Assembly (NCBI RefSeq): GCF_002240415.1
Contig: NZ_CP020028.1
Location: forward strand, 2,133,501 to 2,197,500
Source of the DNA: Paenibacillus kribbensis
GTDB taxonomy: Bacteria > Bacillota > Bacilli > Paenibacillales > Paenibacillaceae
Direction of reading: 5' to 3'
DNA: 64,000 bases
Under the pieces are notes generated by a model. That model was not told the DNA's origin. It worked only from the letters and a program-made list of their open reading frames with translations, and made no database searches. The translations under genes were made by a program, and so were the position numbers. Positions 1 through 10,011 of this stretch are shown piece after piece (position 1 is the first letter of the stretch; each line of letters opens with the position of its first letter).

Positions 1-1
1 C

Positions 2-457
2 ATAAGCTCAGACAGTCCTGACAGTGAAATTTGCCCGTATGACATAACGATAAACGATGGCACAGCCGAGTTCACATTTTCCCAGGAGGGGAGAGCAGGT
101 CTGGTTTATACCGGACGAACACTGCACTTTTATGAGCGGGAGCATACGCTGCCTGATCCGCTCGACTATTTTCCAGAAAGCTCCGCAGTGCCCTCCTCAT
201 GGACAAAAGAATGGAGAAGCTATCATGTGTCCACTGCCCGGCAGTTGATCGAACAAGCGATTCACTGGCAGACGGCGGTGGGATTGCGAATCGGCAGGGC
301 AGAGGTTAAATGGATACCGGAATCGGTGATTCCCGGCGAACCGTGGAGTGTCATAGGCTGGTATGCCTCTGAAGAAGGTGCTGAAGCACCAGTTCGCGCG
401 ACCCTGCAGCCAGGTGAATGGTCAGATATGCGGCTGCTGGTTCCTTTTACATCGTAG
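2..457 (+). CDS. C-terminal part of an unknown protein
   Basis: The frame is open from base 2 to the stop at 455-457, so this is the last ~151 residues of a gene that begins before the window. I do not recognise the family. The visible part is rich in Trp, Glu and Pro, has no membrane segment and no cysteine motif, and ends in a Leu-Leu-Val-Pro-Phe-Thr-Ser tail. An internal ATG at 188 lacks a good ribosome site and is probably not the start. It lies about 100 bases upstream of ricF on the same strand. No function is inferred. Confidence 0.6.
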   Translation: MSSDSPDSEICPYDITINDGTAEFTFSQEGRAGLVYTGRTLHFYEREHTLPDPLDYFPESSAVPSSWTKEWRSYHVSTARQLIEQAIHWQTAVGLRIGRAEVKWIPESVIPGEPWSVIGWYASEEGAEAPVRATLQPGEWSDMRLLVPFTS

Positions 458-561
458 AGCCGGGAAGTGCATGAAACTCCTTCTTCTCAAAAGGAGGATG
501 TGGTATGATGAATGAGTCTACTTTACTAGGTAGAACTTTATACAAAGTGAGATGAACATTC

Positions 562-1002
562 ATGAGCGTAGCCGAATTGAATACGGTCAATATGGCAGAA
601 GTGCTTATTAACGCCTATGAATTGGGCGATATGGTCAACCGATCCTTCGAGGTATCGGATTATTTATATTGGAAGCAGCGTGTGGAACAGAACCCGTCTA
701 TTCAGGCGTGTGTGCGCAAGCTGGATGCCAAGAAGGAGTTATTCGCGGAAACGGAGCGTTTTGGACATTTTCACCCGAACTATCATGAAGCGAAGGACGC
801 AGTGAAGGTCGTTGAGCTGGAACTGGAACAATTCCAGGAAGTTGTGGAGTTCAAACGGGCGGAAAAGGCGTTGGATGATATGCTTCATGCGATGTCCGAA
901 ACGATTGCATTTTCCGTGTCTGACACGATAAAGGTCCCAAGCAATGATCCGAATGTGAAAAAGGGTGGATGCGGTAGCGGAGGCAAGTGCTCCTGCGGAT
1001 AA
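562..1002 (+). CDS. ricF: YlbF/YmcA family protein RicF
   Basis: This is a 146-residue helical protein of the YlbF/YmcA family. In B. subtilis RicF works with RicA and RicT (the Y-complex), which carries Fe-S clusters, promotes RNase Y-dependent mRNA maturation and affects sporulation, competence and biofilm. The helical body spans residues ~1-115. The tail at residues 135-146 is Gly-rich with three cysteines (GGCGSGGKCSCG), the cluster-ligand motif of the family. The stop overlaps nothing, but ylbG follows 38 bases later, as in the B. subtilis ylbF-ylbG pair. Confidence 0.9.
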   Translation: MSVAELNTVNMAEVLINAYELGDMVNRSFEVSDYLYWKQRVEQNPSIQACVRKLDAKKELFAETERFGHFHPNYHEAKDAVKVVELELEQFQEVVEFKRAEKALDDMLHAMSETIAFSVSDTIKVPSNDPNVKKGGCGSGGKCSCG

Positions 1003-1040
1003 ACCATAGGGAGGATAGCGACGGAGGGGAGATGAAGCGA

Positions 1041-1301
1041 ATGTTTGCCGAGCGGACAGGGTACATCATATGGGTAAGCGATATCAAAGCTGCCCGCAAT
1101 TTGGAGAAATACGGGAATGTCCACTACATTTCAAGGCGCATGCATTATGTAGTCATTTATATGAATGCGGATCGGGCAGAGGATACCGTCAAAAATATTC
1201 GCAGGCTTTCCTATGTGCGCAAGGTCGAACGCTCTTTCCGAAATGAGATTAGGACGGAGTATAACGACGAAAAGGAAAAGATGAAGGAATATGAAATATA
1301 A
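1041..1301 (+). CDS. ylbG: YlbG family protein (DUF2129)
   Basis: A small basic protein of 86 residues from the chosen ATG. Its body (ERTGYIIWV..., YGNVHYISRRMHY, YVRKVERSFRNEI) closely matches YlbG of B. subtilis, a family of unknown biochemical role always found beside ylbF. I chose the ATG at 1041 because homologues begin Met-Phe at this point. An ATG at 1032 is also possible, since the GGAGGGG at 1023-1029 is only two bases from it and eleven from 1041. A rho-independent terminator follows, so ricF-ylbG probably ends a transcript here. Confidence 0.85.
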   Translation: MFAERTGYIIWVSDIKAARNLEKYGNVHYISRRMHYVVIYMNADRAEDTVKNIRRLSYVRKVERSFRNEIRTEYNDEKEKMKEYEI

Positions 1302-1335
1302 TCTTCGAATGTTATAAGTTGTAAATTAATAAAAA

Positions 1336-1362
1336 AGTCGGCCTACGGGCTGGCTTTTTTTT
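1336..1362 (+). terminator. Rho-independent terminator after ylbG
   Basis: An eight-pair stem AGTCGGCC/GGCTGGCT with a four-base TACG loop is followed by a run of eight T. Confidence 0.85.
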
Positions 1363-1528
1363 ATAAAGTCAGGACTTTTGCATAATATGTCTTAATGCTG
1401 TTAGACCTAAAAAATCTTTAAAACCAGTCATAAACTTCAATTTTGTAACTTGTAGTCCCGGGTCTGTTGAGGTAACATATGAATATATTGGTAGATATAA
1501 AGACCTATATGGTGGGGAGAGTGATCCC

Positions 1529-1966
1529 GTGCGTGACAAGGCAATGCAGCGATGGAGTACATACGAACCGTTCTACGTAGAGATGGGTGATAAAAAAGTC
1601 GCTGATATCGTGATTACAAATCATGCAAAAACACGTTACTTAGATCGGGTAGAGCAGAAACAGTCCGAGACGAATCATATCGCCGCCTGGCTTTGGGAAT
1701 GTCTGAAGCAAAATAGGATGGAGTCCTACTATCATAACGAAGAGGATGTATATTTAATTGATGGTGATCTGGTTGTCGTGGCTGAATTTGGTGAGTTGCC
1801 AGGCGAGATGGATATTGCGGGGAATCCGCTCCACAAGATGATTGTCATTACCTTTTTGGGCCGGATGTCAGAGACGATTGAACTCAGGGACTTGAAGTCC
1901 TACTATTCATGGTTACGCCATTCGCGGCGTATGACACTAATGAAAAGCGCTCGCAAGCAAAAATAG
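1529..1966 (+). CDS. Unknown protein, 145 residues
   Basis: I do not recognise this protein with confidence. It starts at GTG 1529, with GGGGAG at 1514-1519 nine bases upstream. It is soluble, with an early HAKTRYLDRV segment, a central acidic stretch and a very basic C-terminus (HSRRMTLMKSARKQK). The His-Ala-Lys-Thr-Arg element followed by beta strands resembles the small alpha/beta fold of DUF4258-type proteins, but this is a weak impression. It stands alone between two terminators (1336-1362 and 2049-2080), so it is probably a single-gene transcript. Confidence 0.6.
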   Translation: MRDKAMQRWSTYEPFYVEMGDKKVADIVITNHAKTRYLDRVEQKQSETNHIAAWLWECLKQNRMESYYHNEEDVYLIDGDLVVVAEFGELPGEMDIAGNPLHKMIVITFLGRMSETIELRDLKSYYSWLRHSRRMTLMKSARKQK

Positions 1967-2048
1967 TCAAATAAACATAGTCGGTAATGAATCAGACGGT
2001 TCTGATGAAAAAGTTTTCAAGCTCATCGCAGCGCTGTCAGGTATGTAT

Positions 2049-2080
2049 AAGTATGCAGGTATCAGTTGCATACTTTTTTT
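2049..2080 (+). terminator. Rho-independent terminator
   Basis: A nine-pair perfect stem AAGTATGCA/TGCATACTT with a nine-base loop ends in a T run. It closes the transcript of the preceding unknown gene. Confidence 0.85.
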
Positions 2081-2201
2081 ATTTTGTATGGATTGTACAA
2101 AACTAAAACCGCCCATTTCGGTGAGTTTTCTTGGTAATTCGTGAACAGATGTTTTTCTTATGTTAAAATAGGGGGACTAGAGAGGGGAAAGGGCGGTCAG
2201 T

Positions 2202-3161
2202 ATGAACTTTCATCAGCTGCACATCTTTTATACGGTCGCGGAGCGGGGGAGCTTCTCGGCGGCGGCGCAAGCGCTGCATATGACGCAACCTGCCGTGACT
2301 ATGCAAATTCAGACATTGGAAGATTATTTTGGTACAAAGCTGTTGCACCGATCGACTAAAAAAATCGAGCTTTCGGAGGCGGGAGCGACATTACTGCCTT
2401 TTGCCAAAAAAAGCATGGAGCTCATCCGGGAAGCAGACGAGGCGATGTCTGCTTTTACCCACATGCTGGAGGGAAGATTGCATATTGGCGCCAGCCTTAC
2501 GATTGGTGAATATATTGTGCCAAGAATGTTGGGGCCGTTTGGTCAGGAGTACCCTCATATACACATGGCAATGAATGTGATGAATACGACTCAAATTATG
2601 GATGATATACTAAAGCATCAGTTGAATTTAGGACTAATCGAGGCTCCGGTCCAGCATCCGGATATTGTGGTGGAGACTGTGATGCAGGACGAGCTGAAAC
2701 TAATTGTTCCTTCGGGACATGTACTGGCCAAGGCTAAAAAAGTAGTGCTGGAGGATGTGTTTAAGCATCCTTTTATAGCGAGAGAAAAAGGATCTGGTAC
2801 ACGTCAGGTCATAGAGGACGGACTGAAAAATCGTGGTGTAGATGCCTCCCGACTTTCTATCGTTATGGAGATGGGCAGCACTGGAGCGGTCAAATCAGCG
2901 GTAGAAGCTGGACTCGGGATTACAATGCTGTCGCCTTCTTCCGTGAAGCATGAGGTTGCGCTCGGATTGTTGAAAATCGTTAATATTTCAGATATCACCT
3001 TCAAACGAGAGTTTTACGCCATTCATCTGAAGTCGGCGTTGCTGCCGATTCCGGTCGTGACCTTCCTGTCTTACTTGCGTCGTCACGATCAGGGAGGGGA
3101 CGTGTTTGGCGACCCGGTGGATGGGCCGGCAGGGATGAAAGAAGAGGAGAATGTGCAATGA
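2202..3161 (+). CDS. LysR family transcriptional regulator (CysL-like)
   Basis: A 319-residue LysR-type regulator. Residues 1-60 form the winged helix-turn-helix (FYTVAERGSFSAAAQALHMTQPAVTMQIQTLE) and ~88-300 the two-lobed effector-binding domain. It resembles the CysL/YwfK and CbbR branch rather than metabolite-specific regulators I could name, so the ligand is unknown. AGAGGGGAAAGGG precedes the start. The last four bases overlap the ATG of the PHP-domain gene (ATGA), so the two are co-translated, which is unusual for a LysR gene. Confidence 0.85.
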   Translation: MNFHQLHIFYTVAERGSFSAAAQALHMTQPAVTMQIQTLEDYFGTKLLHRSTKKIELSEAGATLLPFAKKSMELIREADEAMSAFTHMLEGRLHIGASLTIGEYIVPRMLGPFGQEYPHIHMAMNVMNTTQIMDDILKHQLNLGLIEAPVQHPDIVVETVMQDELKLIVPSGHVLAKAKKVVLEDVFKHPFIAREKGSGTRQVIEDGLKNRGVDASRLSIVMEMGSTGAVKSAVEAGLGITMLSPSSVKHEVALGLLKIVNISDITFKREFYAIHLKSALLPIPVVTFLSYLRRHDQGGDVFGDPVDGPAGMKEEENVQ

Positions 3162-4027
3162 AGGAGCAGACCCATTTGAAACGATATGATTTGCATACAC
3201 ATACTCAAGCATCTGACGGTATGCAGCCACCTGCGGATAATGTGCGCTGGGCTAAGGAAAAGGGTCTGGTGGGTGTGGCCATTACAGACCATGATACGGT
3301 GGCTGGGCTGGAGGAAGCTCTTGAGGAGGGGCGGCGTACAGGAATTACCGTGATACCGGGTGTAGAAATCAGTACACGGACTAGCGGCAAGGATATTCAT
3401 ATACTCGGTTATTATATGGATTACCATAATAAAGAGTTTTTGAAGCGATTGGAAAAGCTGCGGCAGGCGCGGGATACCCGCAATGATTTGATTTTGAGTC
3501 GATTGCGGAGCCTGGGCGTGGACATCACCCTGGAAGAGGTGGTGGCTACGATGGGCAGACCGCTCGCACCGGATGAAAGCATTGGACGTCCACATATGGC
3601 GGATACGCTGGTTCAAAAAGGATATGCGAAGGACATGCGGGATGCGTTCGACCGTTATTTGGCAGAGGGGGCGCCCGGCTACGTGTCTGTACCCCGTGTA
3701 GAGCCTGCGGAGGCTATAAGCTGGATTCGTGAAGCAGGAGGAGTGCCTGTGGTCGCCCACCCCGGGTTGTACGGGGATGATGGGCTGGTTCGCTCCATTA
3801 TAGAGCAAGCGAAGCCTGCGGGGCTGGAGGTGCGACATTCGGACCATGATGCTGCGACCGAGAAACGATATGCAGCAATGGCGGCGCACTATGGGCTTAT
3901 CGCGACTGGCGGATCGGATTTTCACGGTGCACGCCAAGGTGTTATTTTCCACGGTGATCTGGGCAGCCGCAGTGTGAATGATCAGGTTGTCGAGGACTTG
4001 AGGAAGGCAGCCGCTGAACAGAAGTAA
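3158..4027 (+). CDS. PHP-domain phosphoesterase
   Basis: A 289-residue PHP protein of the TrpH/YciV type. Enzymes of this group hydrolyse phosphates from 3',5'-nucleoside bisphosphates or 5' ends of short RNA. Metal-binding motifs are visible: DLHTHT at 11-16, TDHD at 43-46, PGVEIS near 70, a VAHPG segment and GSDFHG near 252-257. Its start overlaps the stop of the LysR gene. It ends just before an inverted repeat that probably terminates transcription from both sides. The exact substrate cannot be told from sequence. Confidence 0.85.
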   Translation: MKEQTHLKRYDLHTHTQASDGMQPPADNVRWAKEKGLVGVAITDHDTVAGLEEALEEGRRTGITVIPGVEISTRTSGKDIHILGYYMDYHNKEFLKRLEKLRQARDTRNDLILSRLRSLGVDITLEEVVATMGRPLAPDESIGRPHMADTLVQKGYAKDMRDAFDRYLAEGAPGYVSVPRVEPAEAISWIREAGGVPVVAHPGLYGDDGLVRSIIEQAKPAGLEVRHSDHDAATEKRYAAMAAHYGLIATGGSDFHGARQGVIFHGDLGSRSVNDQVVEDLRKAAAEQK

Positions 4028-4031
4028 AGGA

Positions 4032-4096
4032 AAAGCCCCTGCCTTATGGATGGGAACACACACATGAAGTGTACCCGACATAAGACAAGGGGCTTT
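4032..4096. terminator. Bidirectional terminator between PHP gene and rqcH
   Basis: AAAGCCCCT...CTTAT on the left pairs with ATAAG...AGGGGCTTT on the right. Both ends are flanked by A/T runs, and it lies between convergent genes. Confidence 0.75.
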
Positions 4097-4173
4097 CGTA
4101 TTATCAGATTAGCCGGTAATTGCTGGATAGTCTATTTTTTGGCTGTTTTACGATGGCGGTAGCCTGGAGAACG

Positions 4174-5919
4174 CTAGTTGTTTTTGATACGATTGGGCAG
4201 CGATTTGACCAGCTCTTCATCTGGGGTGATAAAGAGCGTGCGCTGATGGTCATAGATGACAAAGCCCGGTTTGGCTCCGCTGGGCTTGCGCACATGTCGA
4301 ATCAGGGTGGCGTCTACAGGCACGCTGCTGGATTGTTTGGCCTGGCTAAAGTAGGCGGCGAGCTGAGCTGCCTCCTCCAATGTGGCATCCCCGAATTGCT
4401 CAGCACGAATAACAACGTGTGAACCTGGAATATCCTTTGTATGCAGCCAGGTGTCATTCGGTCCGGCCAGTCGGTTGGTGACATATTCATTCTGCAGGTT
4501 GTTTTTGCCGACCAGCAGCTCAATGCCCTCGGATGACGTATACACGTGCAAGGTGGGACGGTCGTTTTTCTTCTTTTTCTTCCCTTTTTTGACCCGATCT
4601 CTAAGATAGCCCTGTTGTACCAGTTCTTCACGTATTTCCTCAATGTCGTTCATGGAGGCATGGGCTAACTGCTGAAGCAGATTGTCCATATATCTGATTT
4701 CTTCGTTTGTCTTCTCCAATTGTTCGTCTATGACAGCCAGACTATTTTTATATTTGTTGTATTTTTTAAAATACCGCTGTGCATTATCCGATGGGCCCAG
4801 TAACGGGTCCAGCGGGATCGTTAGCTGACGCTGTTCCTCATCATAAAAATTGGTAAGCGTCACTTCTTTGTCGCCCTTTTTTACTTCATGCAGCGAAGCG
4901 AACAGCAGCTCGCCGTAAATGCGAAATTGATCGGCATCTTCCGCCTCGGCCAAATCCTGATGGAGATAGTCGAGTTTTTTCACATTTTTGCTCCGCTCAT
5001 TTTGCAGAAAACGCAGCAGGTCGCTAACCTTTTGCTTGACCGTGTCCCTTTCTGCTTTTTCACCGAAAAAATCCTCCATGCATTTACTTATCGTAGCGTA
5101 TTCCTTGCGCTCTCCCTGAATCAATGTAAGAGGAATGACTGAAAATATTGCCTTTTCCTGTGCGTTCAAGCCGGATACTGGCTGAAAACGATGATTCAGC
5201 ACATCATCCATCATGTGACTGAATGTACTCCATAGCTGATGATGATCGTCGTCAGTTGCTTTGTTGGATACTCGGGCCAGTATTTCCTCGGCGATGAGGG
5301 GACTGAGTCCGGTAAAAGTATTTACGATCCAGCGTTTGGGTGCTTCTCCCGCCTCCATAGCTGTTTGATATGAGGAGACGAATGTTGCTTCTTCCGTTTC
5401 CAGCGGATTCAGCTTATTTTGTTCAGGAGGCTCCGTGTATTGAAAGCCGGGCATAATGACCCGATAGCTGCTAATCGATGGTGTGACATGATGGATGCCG
5501 TCCAATATAACGCCTGTTTCCGGGTCGAGCAAAATAATGTTGCTATGCCTGCCCATCAGCTCAATGATAATCCGCTTGAGTGAAATATCACCAAGCTCGT
5601 CACGCTGTCGCACATCCATGTGAATAATGCGTTCCATGCCCACCTGAGTAATGTTCTCGATGATGCCTCCTTCACAATGCTTGCGAAGCAGCATACAAAA
5701 CATAGGCGCTTCTGTCGGATTGAGAAAGTTTTGCTCTGTAAAATGTACACGCGGAAATGTCGGATTAGCCGACAGCAGCAGCTTTATACTTCCGCCTTGT
5801 GCCCGCATATTCAGCACCATATCGTGATCGTTTGGCTGATGTATTTTGTTAATGCGCCCGCCACGGATGCTTTGCAGCTCGTGTACGATAGCGCGGGTTA
5901 CGATTCCGTCCAATGCCAT
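4174..5919 (-). CDS. rqcH: Ribosome quality control protein RqcH (NFACT, YloA/FbpA)
   Basis: A 581-residue NFACT protein. RqcH binds obstructed 50S subunits carrying peptidyl-tRNA and recruits tRNA-Ala to add alanine tails that mark the nascent chain for degradation. The N-terminal NFACT-N domain includes the RHSNIILLDPETG segment. A central coiled coil with a Lys-rich KKGKKKKKNDRP stretch follows. The C-terminal NFACT-R domain has the TWLHTKDIPGSHVVIR signature. I chose the ATG at 5917-5919 because AAAGGAGAA lies ten bases upstream and homologues start MALDG. It is divergent from the Ca2+ ATPase, as yloA lies beside yloB in B. subtilis. Confidence 0.93.
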   Translation of the reverse strand: MALDGIVTRAIVHELQSIRGGRINKIHQPNDHDMVLNMRAQGGSIKLLLSANPTFPRVHFTEQNFLNPTEAPMFCMLLRKHCEGGIIENITQVGMERIIHMDVRQRDELGDISLKRIIIELMGRHSNIILLDPETGVILDGIHHVTPSISSYRVIMPGFQYTEPPEQNKLNPLETEEATFVSSYQTAMEAGEAPKRWIVNTFTGLSPLIAEEILARVSNKATDDDHHQLWSTFSHMMDDVLNHRFQPVSGLNAQEKAIFSVIPLTLIQGERKEYATISKCMEDFFGEKAERDTVKQKVSDLLRFLQNERSKNVKKLDYLHQDLAEAEDADQFRIYGELLFASLHEVKKGDKEVTLTNFYDEEQRQLTIPLDPLLGPSDNAQRYFKKYNKYKNSLAVIDEQLEKTNEEIRYMDNLLQQLAHASMNDIEEIREELVQQGYLRDRVKKGKKKKKNDRPTLHVYTSSEGIELLVGKNNLQNEYVTNRLAGPNDTWLHTKDIPGSHVVIRAEQFGDATLEEAAQLAAYFSQAKQSSSVPVDATLIRHVRKPSGAKPGFVIYDHQRTLFITPDEELVKSLPNRIKNN

Positions 5920-6148
5920 AATGTATGTTCTCCTTTGAAGCCAATATATTTTCGCCTTCCTACTATGATACATAAATTTGGGACAAAACTTAAGCGGCTT
6001 TGTGATATTTCGGGTCCTGTCCGAATAGATTGAATCAAGAAAGTCTGTCCAGCTTATCAGCATTCGCGGCACAAAATGTAATAACGGACAGCCATCCTAG
6101 GCACAACCGACGGAAACGGACTATCTGACCGGGAGGGAATTGGGGAGA

Positions 6149-8947
6149 ATGGAACAAGCACATTGGCACCAACTAAGCAATGAACAGCTTTCAACAAGTC
6201 TGGAAGTCGACCCGAAGCAGGGTCTTTCGGAGGAACAGCTTGCGCAGCGGAGAGAAAGGGCAGGATGGAATGAACTGAGCGAGGGGAAGCGTGTATCGGC
6301 GCTCCTGATGCTGCTCAACCAGTTTAAGGATTTTATGATGCTCATCCTGATGGGGGCTACCCTGATCTCCGGTCTGCTTGGTGAATATTTGGACGCGGTT
6401 ACCATTATTGCTATTGTAGTGTTGAATGGAATTCTTGGTTTTGTGCAGGAATTTAGAGCAGAGCGTTCGCTGCGGGCTTTGAAAAAGCTGTCAGCTCCAA
6501 CTGCCAAAGTGCTACGGGGTGGGAAACGGGTACAGATTCAAGCCAGAGAGCTGGTGCCAGGTGATATCGTCCTCCTGGAAAGCGGTGATCGTATTCCCGC
6601 AGATGTGAGGTGGCTGAGTACCAACGGCTGTGATGTGGAGGAATCCGCCCTGACCGGTGAATCGGTTCCGGTAAGTAAGCATAGCCGACCTATTCATGCC
6701 GCGGAGGTACCGCTTGGGGACCAAAAAAACATCGGATTCATGGGTACGATGATGACCAGAGGCACTGCGCAGGGCATCGTTATTCGTACAGGCATGAGCA
6801 CTGAAATGGGCAAAATTGCAGACCTGATCGAAAATACAGAGTCGCAGGAGACACCGTTGCAGCACAGGTTGGAGCAATTGGGGAAAATATTGATCATCGT
6901 AGCGCTGGCGCTAACGGTGCTCGTTGTCGTAGCTGGCATATTGCATGGTCAGCCAGCCATGAGCATGTTCCTGGCCGGTGTGAGCTTGGCTGTGGCAGCC
7001 ATACCAGAAGGTTTGCCCGCGATTGTAACCATTGCACTCGCTTTGGGAGTACAGCGTATGATCAAACGCAAGGCAATCGTACGCAAGCTGCCTTCTGTTG
7101 AGACGCTCGGGTGCGCGTCTGTCATTTGCTCCGATAAAACCGGTACGCTGACTCAAAATAAAATGACGGTCACCAAGCTATGGCTGGATGGTCGTTTCTG
7201 GGGAGTTACGGGGGAGGGCTATGATCCACACGGTCATATTATGGACAGGGATCTTCCTGCCGACCTGAAAAACGGACAATCATTGCGCAGACTGCTGCAA
7301 GCCAGTGTACTCTGCAACAATGCAGAAATTGTTCAAGTCGACATCGAAGAGCTGCGCGCGAGAAAAAAGAGCAAAGAACCAACACCGTCCGCTGTATGGG
7401 AGCTGAAGGGCGACCCGACAGAGGGAGCGCTGGTCACGTTAGCTGCCAAGGGTGGAGTCACCCGACAAGCCTTGTATGAGCTGTACACACGGGAACGCGA
7501 ATTTCCTTTTGACTCGGAACGGAAGCGGATGTCGGTGCTTGTGCGCCATCAGGGAGGGCATATCGTCTTTGCCAAAGGTGCACCGGATGTGCTGCTCGGC
7601 CAGTGCTCTTACATTTTATGGGAAGGGAATGTCGTTCCCTTGACGGGCACGCTGCGGCAAAAGGTACTGGCAGCCAACGAAGGGATGGCCTCAGAGGCGC
7701 TGCGTGTACTTGGGGTCGCATATCGCGATGTTCGCTCCCATGAGCATGTCTCCACGCTTGAGGATGCCGAAGCGCAGCTGATCTTTATCGGCTTGACCGG
7801 TATGATTGATCCGCCGCGCCGCGAGGCTCGCGAGGCTATCGTCAGATGCCGCCGTGCTGGTATTCGTACCGTGATGATTACGGGGGATCACGGCACAACC
7901 GCGGAGGCCATTGCTCAGCAGCTCGGCATTTTCCAGCGCGGCTCCCATGTGCTGACAGGACAGCAATTGTCTGCGATGGATGATACGGCGCTGGACAAAG
8001 CCGTTGACACCGTCTCCGTATATGCGCGTGTGTCGCCGGAGCACAAGCTGCGAATCGTCAAGTCGCTGCAAAGACGCGGACATGTCGTAGCGATGACCGG
8101 TGATGGCGTAAATGACGCACCGGCGATCAAGGCGTCGGATATCGGCATTGCCATGGGCATTACGGGAACCGATGTGACCAAAGAAGCAGCTGCGCTTGTA
8201 CTGAGCGACGATAATTTCTCGACGATTGTGGCGGCGATTGAGGAAGGACGGAATATTTACGAAAATATCCGTAAATTTATCCGTTATCTGCTCGCCTCCA
8301 ACGTTGGTGAAATTTTGACGATGTTTTTCGCGATGATGGCAGGGCTGCCGCTGCCGTTGCTTCCGATCCAGATTTTATGGGTCAATCTGGTAACGGATGG
8401 CCTTCCAGCGATGGCTTTGGGTGTGGATCAGCCGGAAAAGGATCTCATGGAGCATAAGCCGCGCGGCGCAAAGGAAAATATTTTTGCCCGTCGACTGGGC
8501 TGGAAAATCATTAGTCGCGGACTATTGATCGGCTTATGTACGCTTGCTGCCTTCTGGCTGACATTACGCATTGCGCCCGATAACGCAGGACAACTGATCA
8601 AAGCGCAGTCGGTTGCCTTTGCCACACTGGTACTGGCGCAGTTAATTCATGTATTTGATTGCCGCAGTTCGCGTTCTATTTTCCACCGCAATCCGTTTCA
8701 AAACAGCTATCTCGTACTTGCTGTGCTGTCATCCATCGTGTTGATGCTGGTGGTTATGTACGTACCCGTACTGCAGCCTATTTTCAAAACGGTGCCGCTC
8801 GGCTTGCGTGAGTGGGCGCTGTCCATCGTCGCAGCCGGGATTCCGACCTTCCTGATGGGGGCGGGAAGCGTATGGGGCGGCAGACGCAACCGTCACCGTG
8901 GTGGAAATACCCGTTTTTCGACGGGGCGTACGAAGTTTTCAGCCTAG
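6149..8947 (+). CDS. Calcium-translocating P-type ATPase (YloB-like)
   Basis: A 932-residue P2A-type ATPase that exports Ca2+ across the membrane, very close to B. subtilis YloB. Visible elements are the actuator TGES at 169-172, PEGLP in M4 at 286-290, the phosphorylated Asp in DKTGT at 329, the TGDGVNDAP hinge at 650-658, and paired C-terminal membrane segments including [12 protein letters not shown]. The ATG at 6149 gives the best fit. A TTG at 6140 is also in frame but is only two bases after GGGAGGG. B. subtilis YloB is linked to spore germination; that role is not shown here. Confidence 0.93.
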   Translation: MEQAHWHQLSNEQLSTSLEVDPKQGLSEEQLAQRRERAGWNELSEGKRVSALLMLLNQFKDFMMLILMGATLISGLLGEYLDAVTIIAIVVLNGILGFVQEFRAERSLRALKKLSAPTAKVLRGGKRVQIQARELVPGDIVLLESGDRIPADVRWLSTNGCDVEESALTGESVPVSKHSRPIHAAEVPLGDQKNIGFMGTMMTRGTAQGIVIRTGMSTEMGKIADLIENTESQETPLQHRLEQLGKILIIVALALTVLVVVAGILHGQPAMSMFLAGVSLAVAAIPEGLPAIVTIALALGVQRMIKRKAIVRKLPSVETLGCASVICSDKTGTLTQNKMTVTKLWLDGRFWGVTGEGYDPHGHIMDRDLPADLKNGQSLRRLLQASVLCNNAEIVQVDIEELRARKKSKEPTPSAVWELKGDPTEGALVTLAAKGGVTRQALYELYTREREFPFDSERKRMSVLVRHQGGHIVFAKGAPDVLLGQCSYILWEGNVVPLTGTLRQKVLAANEGMASEALRVLGVAYRDVRSHEHVSTLEDAEAQLIFIGLTGMIDPPRREAREAIVRCRRAGIRTVMITGDHGTTAEAIAQQLGIFQRGSHVLTGQQLSAMDDTALDKAVDTVSVYARVSPEHKLRIVKSLQRRGHVVAMTGDGVNDAPAIKASDIGIAMGITGTDVTKEAAALVLSDDNFSTIVAAIEEGRNIYENIRKFIRYLLASNVGEILTMFFAMMAGLPLPLLPIQILWVNLVTDGLPAMALGVDQPEKDLMEHKPRGAKENIFARRLGWKIISRGLLIGLCTLAAFWLTLRIAPDNAGQLIKAQSVAFATLVLAQLIHVFDCRSSRSIFHRNPFQNSYLVLAVLSSIVLMLVVMYVPVLQPIFKTVPLGLREWALSIVAAGIPTFLMGAGSVWGGRRNRHRGGNTRFSTGRTKFSA

Positions 8948-9057
8948 CTTTTAGGTCAGGTATCATCACATGGCTTTCCCGCTCTTGCCCTGTATGCTAT
9001 CATGGAAATAAGGCTTCATGAGGAGCATGAGATTAGCAGCAATGGCGGAGGGAAGCT

Positions 9058-9888
9058 ATGGAATTCACAAAAATGCACGGCTTGGGTAATGATTTTATCG
9101 TTTGGTTTGGGCATCAGGAATTGCCGTCGGACGCTTCAGAATTGGCTGTTCGGCTATGTGACCGACATTTTGGTGTTGGCGCTGACGGTCTGGTATATAT
9201 ATTGCCTTCAGAAAAAGCCGATTTCCGCATGCGTATCATTAATTCAGACGGATCAGAGGCAGAGCAATGCGGCAATGCTATCCGCTGCGCAGCCAAATAT
9301 GTATATGACCGCAAGCATATCAGTCGTGAGCGGATTACGATTGAGACGCTGGGTGCAGGTGTGCAGCAGGTCGAATTGACTGTAGAGGACGAACTTGTAC
9401 GTTTGGTCAAGGTAGACATGGGAGAGCCGATTTTGGAGGGTTCGAAAATTCCGACAACGCTGGATCTGGATCGTGTAATTCATGAGCCCATCGAAGCTGG
9501 AGGAAGCGGGTTTCGTTTTACGGCTGTATCCATGGGCAATCCCCATTGTGTCATTTATGTTGAAAATGCACCTGGCTTTGAACTGGAAGCCTGGGGGCCG
9601 AAGCTGGAAAGCCATCCGCTATTCCCTAACAAAACAAATGTCGAGTTCGCTACGGTGCGAAGTCGGAATCACATAGAGATGAGAGTATGGGAACGGGGAG
9701 CCGGGCCTACGCTAGCTTGCGGAACCGGGGCCTGTGCCACGCTTGTGGCTTCCGTACTTAACGGCTATAGTGACCGACGCGCCATGGTTAGTCTAAAGGG
9801 CGGGGATCTGGATATTGAATGGAACGAGGACGACAATCACGTGTATATGACGGGCCCAGCTGAAATTGTGTATGATGGTCGATTATAA
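9058..9888 (+). CDS. dapF: Diaminopimelate epimerase
   Basis: DapF interconverts LL- and meso-diaminopimelate, the last step before meso-DAP is used for lysine and peptidoglycan. The 276-residue protein has both halves of the family fold. Its two active-site cysteines are Cys71 in EQCGNAIR and Cys221 in TLACGTGAC. The start has GGCGGAGGG eight bases upstream. In B. subtilis dapF is elsewhere, so its place between the yloB-like and yicC genes is a local rearrangement. A terminator follows directly. Confidence 0.96.
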   Translation: MEFTKMHGLGNDFIVWFGHQELPSDASELAVRLCDRHFGVGADGLVYILPSEKADFRMRIINSDGSEAEQCGNAIRCAAKYVYDRKHISRERITIETLGAGVQQVELTVEDELVRLVKVDMGEPILEGSKIPTTLDLDRVIHEPIEAGGSGFRFTAVSMGNPHCVIYVENAPGFELEAWGPKLESHPLFPNKTNVEFATVRSRNHIEMRVWERGAGPTLACGTGACATLVASVLNGYSDRRAMVSLKGGDLDIEWNEDDNHVYMTGPAEIVYDGRL

Positions 9889-9897
9889 AAATGAGTG

Positions 9898-9927
9898 AAA
9901 AGGAGATCTTGAGAGGTCTCCTTTTTT
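9898..9927 (+). terminator. Terminator after dapF
   Basis: AAAAGGAGATC pairs with GGTCTCCTTTT (one G-U pair) and a T run follows. Confidence 0.85.
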
Positions 9928-10011
9928 GGTATTTAGCAACATTCTGTCTGTTTTTGGCGTCTAAACGATGTATAATGAACAAATGAGAAAACAATAAGGA
10001 GGCCGTTCATA

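Noticed and set aside
3089..4081. A 330-codon reverse-strand frame opposite the PHP gene
   Set aside because: It is a long shadow of the GC-rich third positions of the PHP gene; no family, no ribosome site.
6512..6877. Reverse-strand frames within the Ca2+ ATPase gene
   Set aside because: They lie inside a well-conserved gene and show no protein-like conservation pattern.
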